Assembly: GCF_025403485.1 (NCBI RefSeq) | Contig: NZ_CP099966.1 | Span: forward strand, 310,001-374,000 | Source: Chryseobacterium paludis | GTDB lineage: Bacteria; Bacteroidota; Bacteroidia; Flavobacteriales; Weeksellaceae | Direction of reading: 5' to 3' | DNA: 64,000 nucleotides | Part shown: one piece after another, positions 58,130 to 64,000 of the stretch | Layout: each line of letters opens with the position of its first letter | How positions within the stretch are numbered: the stretch's first letter is position 1 | The notes under the pieces: model-generated | Databases searched by the model: none | The model's input: the letters and a program-made list of their open reading frames with translations, nothing else | What the model was told of the DNA's origin: nothing | Program-made: the position numbers and the translations under genes

Positions 58130-58573
58130 ATGAAATTTAATGTTGTCAATGAAATTAAATTAAGTTATTACAGAAAAGGAAATTCTGAAAGGTTAATCAC
58201 CAACTCAAAGGATGCTGTTGATGTATTTCGGGAGCATTTTGATAGTGATGAAATTGACTATCGAGAGTCATTTTACACACTGTATTTAAATCAGGCCAAT
58301 AAAGTCTTAGGCATTAAGAGAATTTCGGAGTGTGGGATCACTTCGGCGATCGTAGATGTAAGGCTTATTATGCAGGCCGCTCTATTGTGTAATGCATCAT
58401 CCATTATTCTCGCACATAACCATCCCTCCGGAAATCTAAAGCCTTCAGCTGAGGATGTGAAAATAACTCAGAATATAAAAGCAGCTTCAAAATTTCTAAA
58501 CATACAATTGCTTGATCATTGTATTTTAACCTCTACTGAGTATACATCGTTTTCCGATGAAGGAATGCTATAG
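58130..58573 (+). CDS. RadC-like JAB-domain protein of the conjugative element
   Basis: About 147 residues from the ATG at 58130 (M-K-F-N-V-V-N-E-I-K-L-S-Y), the usual start for element-borne RadC proteins; an in-frame ATG at 58088 adds 14 residues. It carries the JAB metal motif I-I-L-A-H-N-H-P-S-G-N-L-K-P-S-A-E-D with the H-x-H...D ligands. RadC-like proteins are common cargo of Bacteroidetes conjugative elements, but their function is unsettled. It is on the opposite strand to the tra genes. Confidence 0.88.
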   Translation: MKFNVVNEIKLSYYRKGNSERLITNSKDAVDVFREHFDSDEIDYRESFYTLYLNQANKVLGIKRISECGITSAIVDVRLIMQAALLCNASSIILAHNHPSGNLKPSAEDVKITQNIKAASKFLNIQLLDHCILTSTEYTSFSDEGML

Positions 58574-58604
58574 GTACTTGTAAGACATAATAAAAAGAAC
58601 GGCG

Positions 58605-58633
58605 ATGTTTAATTGCCGTTCTTAGTCTATATG
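58605..58633 (-). terminator. Hairpin terminator for the tra operon
   Basis: Arms AAGAACGGC (58605-58613) and GCCGTTCTT (58625-58633), followed on the minus strand by TTTTTATTATG. It lies between the convergent radC-like gene and traN. Confidence 0.75.
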
Positions 58634-58639
58634 TATCGG

Positions 58640-58683
58640 GCGAAAAGAGCACTTCTTCTTTACAATCAGAAGTGCCTTTTCGC
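58640..58683. terminator. Two-part extended hairpin between radC and traN
   Basis: Inner arms GCACTTCT (58649-58656) and AGAAGTGC (58668-58675), outer arms GCGAAAA (58640-58646) and TTTTCGC (58677-58683) with small bulges. It may add a second stop for convergent transcripts. Confidence 0.55.
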
Positions 58684-58777
58684 AGTAGTTAAATTGCCTT
58701 TTTTAATATGAATTCACTGATCAATGACTTCAGGCAATTGATCTAATCATGGTAATTTTCTGATTGTTATCTTCATC

Positions 58778-59665
58778 TTAGTTTAAGCTTTCGATAATTG
58801 AGGCATTAATCAAATCAGTATTTTTAACGTGAATTTTCTGATGACGGCTGCCGTCTTTTTCGACGACTTCGATTTCCAACACCTGACCTTTCAATAAAGT
58901 AAATTGATTGAGAAGATAGACAGCTTGTTCCTTTGTCTGATATCTGACTGTTTTGTCCGGCAGGAATGTTCGGAGTGGCACCAATAGTTTATCCTGTATA
59001 ACCGTACGCTTCAGTTTCTTTTTATCGGTTATCTTAAAGTTGATAAAATCAATGCTATAGTTGATATTACTGAGGTTCTTAACCAACAGGATAAAATAAA
59101 ATTTTCCTTCATGTACATACAACGATTTTAAACTAAGCTGAATTCCGGAACTTTTTGCCTTGATATGTTTAATGTTTTGTTTAGGGCTTTTGTGGAGCAT
59201 CTTCATAATAAGTTCGGTATCTGATGACCTCTCTCCTCCAAGTTCTTCAAATTGTGCATGAGTAGAATGTTTTTTTTCTACAGTTTGTTGCAGTTTCAGG
59301 AGATCATAGTTCAGTATGTCGGGATATGAACTGTACGACACATCAAAGTTGTAGAATTTTCCATCCTGGGTAATAACGGAAAAGTTTGTTTCTTCTTCAA
59401 AGTCCCTTACGGCAGATTTTATTCTAAGTACATTTTCTATATCTTGAGCTTTATTGGCAATAAGATGTTCACTTCCTAAATCGACATATCGTATGGGCGA
59501 AGGAAACAGCAAATGGGTTGTTTTATCATAGGTAACTTCCATTTTGTAAGGCTCCAATCTTGTTTTATACAGTGAAGGAGTTTCAGTAGTTTCCTGGGCT
59601 TTTATTATACATGTAAAAAACAAAATGAGCACTGCTGAAAGCCATTTATCAATTATTGTTTTCAT
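58778..59665 (-). CDS. traN: Conjugative transposon protein TraN
   Basis: A 295-residue exported protein. The signal peptide ends I-K-A-Q. Then T-T-H-L-L-F-P-S-P-I-R-Y-V-D-L-G-S (about 49-65) is the TraN-type start of Bacteroidetes conjugative elements, related to VirB9-type outer-membrane channel proteins. It should form part of the mating-pair outer-membrane core with TraM. It is the last tra gene of the run; no TraO, TraP or TraQ homologue lies beyond it. Confidence 0.92.
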   Translation of the reverse strand: MKTIIDKWLSAVLILFFTCIIKAQETTETPSLYKTRLEPYKMEVTYDKTTHLLFPSPIRYVDLGSEHLIANKAQDIENVLRIKSAVRDFEEETNFSVITQDGKFYNFDVSYSSYPDILNYDLLKLQQTVEKKHSTHAQFEELGGERSSDTELIMKMLHKSPKQNIKHIKAKSSGIQLSLKSLYVHEGKFYFILLVKNLSNINYSIDFINFKITDKKKLKRTVIQDKLLVPLRTFLPDKTVRYQTKEQAVYLLNQFTLLKGQVLEIEVVEKDGSRHQKIHVKNTDLINASIIESLN

Positions 59666-59685
59666 TGCTTTATATTTTCAATTAA

Positions 59686-60990
59686 CTATTTTTTTGAAAT
59701 TAAGAATACCTGATGTCCGGCTTTTACGGTGACCTTAGGTGATTTTACCCTTTTCCGGAAATATCCTGACACTCCCTGAACCAGTCCTTTTGTAAGATCA
59801 GCGGCAATTTGTTGTCCTGCAGACTGGGTCATCATAATATTAGTTCCTGATGATTGACTCATATTAGCGAGCATATCGGTAATCGCGTTTTGTTCAGGAG
59901 AATAAGGGATATATAATCCTGATTGTCCATCATTATCATGAATGGTGATATCAACAGGTTGTATAGATCCGTCATATTCTATAGCAGATATTTTTAACTC
60001 TAGTCTGGCATCCTGGAATTTCCCCGTAGCTTTTAATAATGTTCCCGATGGAATTCTGGAATTTCCAATCATCATAGGCTCAAGAAGTCTTAGGGATAAT
60101 ATACTTTCAGGTGTCATTACTTGGGTTTCATGAATTACTGCACGGATGCTGTTTTTCCTTTCAAAACCTTGTGGATTTACATTTTGGATCCCTGTAAACC
60201 GGTTATGATCAGGACCGGCCAAAAGCATACTGTCAGAAGGGTAGCGGTATAAACCGGAAACAATATCATTACAGATAGGCTTTATTGAAGCTATCTCAGC
60301 CTTATTATGATCTGTTTCTTTTTTTTGAATCTCATTATTATCCGGATCTTCATTTTTGGGTAAAGGCAGATATTTTGCTGCCATCTGATAAGATTTTTCC
60401 ATTAGTTCAAGCTGATCGTTAATTCCTGAACTGACTGGAACCAGATCTTTTTGCATCGATCCATGCTTAAGTCTGCTGATCTCTTGCTTAAGTTGATCAA
60501 TTTCCTGATTGTCTCTCTTGTAAAAAGAGCCTAACGTCTGCTGTGCAGTCTGGTAGCTATTAAATGCATTACGGCCTGTAACCATATTAATTTTGGAGTT
60601 TTCAGCTACATCGGGGTGGAGGGTTTGGTTCTTCAAGTCAGAGGAATGATCCGGATCATTCCAATAATCAGATAAACTGGTTAGGGCTTTTCTTTTTTCT
60701 TCATTTTTTTGCTCCAACAGATCCTGTTCATAAGCTTTCTGTTTGTCAGGCTGAAGTTGATCATTGGCCGCCTGAGGAACCGCCGTATTAAAACCCGCAT
60801 TCCCGGTGATGACTTGGTTTTTATTGGGCTTAAAGATCAAATATAAACACCCGGCGCAGACAATCCCCATTAAGAGATAGATAAGAGGCTTCTTTAATTT
60901 TTCCAATTGCTGTGTCCCGCTTTCTTGATCATCTGGATCTGGTGAGTTTCCTTCTGTTATTCTGATAGTGGTTTTACTTAAATCTTTCAT
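59686..60990 (-). CDS. traM: Conjugative transposon protein TraM
   Basis: A 434-residue VirB10-like protein. The cytoplasmic start is followed by one transmembrane helix near 33-50 (I-Y-L-L-M-G-I-V-C-A-G-C-L-Y-L-I). A long low-complexity, Gln/Asn/Lys-rich periplasmic linker leads to a C-terminal domain (S-L-R-L-L-E-P-M-M-I-G-N-S-R-I-P-S-G-T) of the TraM type. It should span the periplasm and contact TraN. It overlaps the traL gene by 17 bp. Confidence 0.93.
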   Translation of the reverse strand: MKDLSKTTIRITEGNSPDPDDQESGTQQLEKLKKPLIYLLMGIVCAGCLYLIFKPNKNQVITGNAGFNTAVPQAANDQLQPDKQKAYEQDLLEQKNEEKRKALTSLSDYWNDPDHSSDLKNQTLHPDVAENSKINMVTGRNAFNSYQTAQQTLGSFYKRDNQEIDQLKQEISRLKHGSMQKDLVPVSSGINDQLELMEKSYQMAAKYLPLPKNEDPDNNEIQKKETDHNKAEIASIKPICNDIVSGLYRYPSDSMLLAGPDHNRFTGIQNVNPQGFERKNSIRAVIHETQVMTPESILSLRLLEPMMIGNSRIPSGTLLKATGKFQDARLELKISAIEYDGSIQPVDITIHDNDGQSGLYIPYSPEQNAITDMLANMSQSSGTNIMMTQSAGQQIAADLTKGLVQGVSGYFRKRVKSPKVTVKAGHQVFLISKK

Positions 60991-61252
60991 GGTGGGAATT
61001 TTTTTCTTGAATGGGTGTCTTTTGATTCTTAATGTGGTTTTCTGTCTGGAGACTTCTTATATGTTCCACTGGAATGGTACTATTGCGACCTGCCAGGTTC
61101 AACCCGATATGCAGTATGGAAAAAATACTTAGCAATAGGTACATTGCAAAAATGATTTTTATTATTCGCCGGTGCCTATAATCAGGTAACGTCTTCCACT
61201 GTTGTTCCATCTCCCTGGCATAGCAGTCTATCGCTTTTCTGAATTCTTTCAT
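60974..61252 (-). CDS. traL: Conjugative transposon protein TraL
   Basis: About 92 residues from M-K-E-F-R-K-A-I-D-C-Y at 61252; a longer frame from 61315 overlaps the end of traK and lacks family features. One transmembrane helix (F-A-M-Y-L-L-L-S-I-F-S-I-L-H-I, about 34-48) fits the small inner-membrane TraL. Position between traK and traM supports the call, although the sequence is variable in this family. Confidence 0.8.
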   Translation of the reverse strand: MKEFRKAIDCYAREMEQQWKTLPDYRHRRIIKIIFAMYLLLSIFSILHIGLNLAGRNSTIPVEHIRSLQTENHIKNQKTPIQEKNSHHERFK

Positions 61253-61262
61253 ATTCGTTGAT

Positions 61263-61886
61263 TTACCGTTCAACAGTTTCGATATCCTTATTCTCAATAA
61301 CACTGAATTTCTCAATGGTAAATCCCTGCGGGTTATTATCTGATCTCACTGAATTGACAAGTGAGCAGCTGGTGATCAAACTTCTTATGGTCAGATTGCT
61401 TGAGCGTATAATGAACTGCCTGGCGTAGGTTTTCACTGGATACGGATAGGTGTTGAAATCAGCGATCACGCTGTCCACCTCAATCCTTTGTTGGATGTTT
61501 CCTGAAATAATTCTATTGTAGTATCCTTTTTCAGAAAGGTCTTTATAGTAATTAAATGCGGATTGGTCTGCCAGATTGAAAGCCCTTTTGACATTGCTTT
61601 CAATGGCATTTTTGTCAGGTGCAATGGTAAAGAATAGCTCATGGAAACGTCTTGTATGCTCTCTTGCCTCTACAGGCCGGTTGATAGACATATCCTGAGA
61701 TAAGGCCAGCATTAAGGATTTTCCATTATCCAATACGTAGATTTTTTTTCTCTGCTCTTCAGCAAATCTATAAGAACGGTATATGGCAAATAGCACAACA
61801 CTCAGGCAAAACACCGTAAAGAGAAAAGTAAATAACCTGATCTGCTTAAAGCTGTTTTCAATATTTCTTAAGGTCTTAAATTCCAT
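61263..61886 (-). CDS. traK: Conjugative transposon protein TraK
   Basis: A 207-residue VirB8-like protein with one N-terminal transmembrane helix (about 18-38) and the family segments E-A-R-E-H-T-R-R-F-H-E-L-F-F (about 73-86) and the ending F-T-I-E-K-F. It should be an inner-membrane scaffold of the mating channel. Its start follows traJ by 15 bp, within the tight tra operon. Confidence 0.94.
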   Translation of the reverse strand: MEFKTLRNIENSFKQIRLFTFLFTVFCLSVVLFAIYRSYRFAEEQRKKIYVLDNGKSLMLALSQDMSINRPVEAREHTRRFHELFFTIAPDKNAIESNVKRAFNLADQSAFNYYKDLSEKGYYNRIISGNIQQRIEVDSVIADFNTYPYPVKTYARQFIIRSSNLTIRSLITSCSLVNSVRSDNNPQGFTIEKFSVIENKDIETVER

Positions 61887-61901
61887 TGTAATTTGATTTT
61901 A

Positions 61902-62894
61902 TTATTTAAGTAATTTTCCCGATATATTGCCTGTTGCTGATCCTGCAGCAGCGCCTGCAATATTTCCTGATTTCTGGGCAGTCTGGTTGACATTGCGCAT
62001 AAAGTTGCCTGCGCCTCCTGCCTGGATGACCCAGCCTGTAACGGTTGGAACCGTAAAGTAGCCGATGATTCCGATGATCATATAAATGATGTATACGGTA
62101 TTGGACGTATCAGGAATGAAATCAGGATCCGAGAGCATCTCAATATCCCGCTCCAGGATAAGGGATTGAATCTTGGCAAGTATCGTACTGAACATGTCTG
62201 CAACCGGAAGCCAGAGGTAAACGCTTACATATCGGGTCAGCCACTGGGTGAGGGTAGTCTGAAAACCATCCCACACAGAAATCGAAAAGGCTATCGGTCC
62301 CAGGATGGATAGTACAATGAGAAAAAATGTCCTTATGGTATCAATAACCAATGCTGCTGCCTGAAACAATATCTCCAGGAATTCACGGAATCCGTCCCTG
62401 ATATCTTTTTTAATGGCAAACATTTCCCTTTCGATGTACATACCTGACATGGTAACCAAATCTGAAGGGGACCAGCCAAGCTCTTCCAGTTTTTTGTCAA
62501 ACTCTTCATCAGAGATCAGATAGGCCATTTCCGGATTTCTGAGCATGGCCTCCCTTTCCAGCAGGTCTTTTTTTTGCTGCATTTCATTGAGATCAAGAAC
62601 CTGGCCTTCAAGCATGGAATGACTGCCTTGTACGATAGGACTTAAAACAGCATTGATGCTTCCCAGGACAATCGTTGAAAAAAACATAATACAGATTCCG
62701 ATGGCAAAAGGGCGTAACATGGGAAACAGATCAATAGGTTCGGCGCGGCTCAGTGCCTGCCAGACCTTAAGTGAAACGTAAAATAAGGCTCCCAGCCCGG
62801 CAACTCCCTTTGCCACTGCTGCCATATCAGCACAGAAGGGCATCATCTCTTCATAAACAGATCGGAGTACTTCGTGTAAGTTATTGGGTTCCAT
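61902..62894 (-). CDS. traJ: Conjugative transposon protein TraJ
   Basis: A 330-residue polytopic protein of the VirB6-like type. It opens with a helical region E-V-L-R-S-V-Y-E-E-M-M-P, then hydrophobic helices near 20-45, 60-85, 175-215 and 260-290. P-I-D-L-F-P-M-L-R-P-F-A-I-G and P-I-A-F-S-I-S-V-W-D-G-F are family segments. It should form the inner-membrane pore or translocation platform. It has 1 bp between its start and the TraI stop. Confidence 0.95.
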   Translation of the reverse strand: MEPNNLHEVLRSVYEEMMPFCADMAAVAKGVAGLGALFYVSLKVWQALSRAEPIDLFPMLRPFAIGICIMFFSTIVLGSINAVLSPIVQGSHSMLEGQVLDLNEMQQKKDLLEREAMLRNPEMAYLISDEEFDKKLEELGWSPSDLVTMSGMYIEREMFAIKKDIRDGFREFLEILFQAAALVIDTIRTFFLIVLSILGPIAFSISVWDGFQTTLTQWLTRYVSVYLWLPVADMFSTILAKIQSLILERDIEMLSDPDFIPDTSNTVYIIYMIIGIIGYFTVPTVTGWVIQAGGAGNFMRNVNQTAQKSGNIAGAAAGSATGNISGKLLK

Positions 62895-62895
62895 A

Positions 62896-63528
62896 CTACC
62901 AGTATTTTTGATTGGATGTTCCGTAGAGGCTCAAAACCCTTTGTGTATTATTGTGTTTCTTAGCTCTTAAATAGCTTACCGAAATATTTTTATTCGTATA
63001 GTATCTTACCAGATTATAATACTCCTTAACCTCTTTGTATACCCTGTCAATGACATCCATACGTTCCTTGTCATTAAGTGATAAACCGGTTGAGGACACG
63101 ATTTGCCTGAGCTCTTTAAGCAGTTCGGTGCTTTCGGTAAGGAGTGCCGAATATCCATTGGCTATTGCGGTCAGTTCCTGGGTGTTAAAGTTGGGGTCAT
63201 TAAGCATTTTGCCAAAATTACTGACGTAGATTTCCGATACATCGCCTACCAGCAAAACCGTTTGCTGGACTTTGCGGGCATCCTTAACCAGGTTGTTGAC
63301 TGCTTTTAGCTTGTCATAATATTCTTTACCCTGTTCATAGACTTTTTTAACTTCATTAAAGTTTTTGATTACATTGGAGACCGTCGATGAAGTCTGTACA
63401 ATTTCATTGGCGGAATTCAGGATTCCGGAGGCAAGATTGGTGGGATCTGTAACCACAAATTGAGCTTTAACGAATGTTGTTGCAGCAATTACTGCTGCTA
63501 GTAATGTTGTAATGATTGGATTTTTCAT
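62896..63528 (-). CDS. traI: Conjugative transposon protein TraI (DUF4141)
   Basis: A 210-residue periplasmic protein with a signal peptide (T-T-L-L-A-A-V-I-A-A-T-T-F-V-K-A-Q) and a helical mature chain with a coiled-coil-like start (V-S-N-V-I-K-N-F-N-E-V-K-K-V-Y-E-Q). This matches the DUF4141 protein called TraI in CTnDOT-type elements; it is not the relaxase named TraI in plasmid F. It is VirB5-like by position and may be a minor pilus component. Confidence 0.88.
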   Translation of the reverse strand: MKNPIITTLLAAVIAATTFVKAQFVVTDPTNLASGILNSANEIVQTSSTVSNVIKNFNEVKKVYEQGKEYYDKLKAVNNLVKDARKVQQTVLLVGDVSEIYVSNFGKMLNDPNFNTQELTAIANGYSALLTESTELLKELRQIVSSTGLSLNDKERMDVIDRVYKEVKEYYNLVRYYTNKNISVSYLRAKKHNNTQRVLSLYGTSNQKYW

Positions 63529-63539
63529 TGTTGTACATT

Positions 63540-64000
63540 TTAAGTGATTGGGTTGTCTTTATTTGTTCTGATTCTTTTAAGGGATATTCTTTTAATAGCA
63601 TGTTCAATATTTCCGGCGAGTTCGGATGCCAGGTTCATGACCTCCATTTTTTCAGATTCTTCCGTAGTGTAAGCAAGGTATTCTTCTGTGGAAACCTCGG
63701 TTGCGTAAACGGCAGAATGAGTTCCTCCCAATCCAATCCAGACTTCTTTATAAAGCCTCTTAGGATCGTTATTCATATTGATTGAAAGGACCTGGGCTTT
63801 TTCTTTATCCGTTAATCCGAGCATAGCCTGGATATCATCGAACTTGTTCATATATTTTCGCTGGTCAAGTAAGATCTTACAATCGGAATTATTAATAATA
63901 CTTTCCTTAACAATGGGGGATTGGATGATATCATCAACTTCCTGAGTGACTACAATGGCTTCTCCAAAGAATTTTCTTACGGTTTTGAATAGGTATTTGA
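63540..64000 (-). CDS. traG: Conjugative transposon protein TraG, VirB4-like ATPase (3' end only)
   Basis: The frame is open from the right edge of the window to the stop at 63540, giving about 153 C-terminal residues. The segments G-E-A-I-V-V-T-Q-E-V-D-D-I-I, L-L-D-Q-R-K-Y and Y-K-E-V-W-I-G-L-G-G-T-H are those of the Bacteroidetes TraG ATPase C-terminus. TraG powers assembly of the mating apparatus. The N-terminal part with the Walker motifs lies beyond the window. Confidence 0.93.
   Translation of the reverse strand, partial: KYLFKTVRKFFGEAIVVTQEVDDIIQSPIVKESIINNSDCKILLDQRKYMNKFDDIQAMLGLTDKEKAQVLSINMNNDPKRLYKEVWIGLGGTHSAVYATEVSTEEYLAYTTEESEKMEVMNLASELAGNIEHAIKRISLKRIRTNKDNPIT

Noticed and set aside
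62896..63528. Relaxase, because the gene is called TraI
   Set aside because: The protein is a 210-residue DUF4141 periplasmic protein; it has no relaxase motifs, and the name follows CTnDOT usage.

Overview
The window reads as a chromosomal stretch of a flavobacterium, most like Chryseobacterium or a close relative. The signs are low GC, Bacteroidetes-type promoters (a TTTG element, about 19 bp, then TAnnTTTG), type IX secretion C-terminal sorting domains, TonB receptors paired with lipoproteins, a DUF4249 lipoprotein, a FecR/ECF sigma pair, and a Bacteroidetes conjugative transposon tra operon at the right end. This placement rests on gene content only.

Layout. 1-5 kb: the 5' part of a PiT phosphate transporter, small secreted and lipoproteins, a VOC protein, a GNAT acetyltransferase, a Crp/Fnr regulator and a flavodoxin-like azoreductase. 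4.6-13.6 kb: a histidine kinase and NtrC-type response regulator divergent from a four-gene export operon (membrane fusion protein, ABC ATPase, MacB/FtsX permease, TolC-like channel); the gap between them carries a near-consensus sigma-54 promoter and two matching palindromes at enhancer distance. 13.6-17.6 kb: DUF4249 lipoprotein plus TonB receptor, and a second VOC protein. 17.8-23.9 kb: a serine hydrolase, then a redox cluster (Mn-type superoxide dismutase, DUF2480, FMN reductase, 2[4Fe-4S] ferredoxin) divergent from a SufR-like Fe-S regulator, with a perfect palindrome over the sod promoter. 24-28.1 kb: a type IX-secreted subtilase and another serine hydrolase.

28.1-38.3 kb: an ECF sigma gene divergent from its FecR anti-sigma gene, a large STN-type TonB receptor, then four exported proteins (repeat-rich lipoprotein, type IX-sorted protein, lipoprotein, S41 protease): a TonB uptake locus with no SusD. 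38.4-46.2 kb: a signalling operon with two hybrid kinases, two single receivers, CheR and a CheB catalytic domain but no chemoreceptor, CheA or CheW. 46.3-48.5 kb: MarR regulator, exported protein, fatty acid hydroxylase.

48.5-55.6 kb: an NAD(P)-binding oxidoreductase, an azoreductase fused to an NTF2-like domain, an ECF41-type sigma factor, a second Crp/Fnr regulator, a Rid protein, an old yellow enzyme divergent from an HxlR regulator, and a ketoacyl synthase III-like enzyme. The ECF41 sigma gene and the azoreductase fusion gene each carry the same bipartite promoter with identical 16-bp spacing. This is the clearest regulatory circuit in the window.

55.7-64 kb: the left end of an integrative conjugative element beside tRNA-Ser(UGA). 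It has a large serine recombinase whose reading frame runs antisense through the tRNA gene, a small upstream ORF, a RadC-like gene, and traN, M, L, K, J, I and the 3' end of traG on the minus strand, leaving the window on the right. No CRISPR array, insertion sequence or rRNA was seen.
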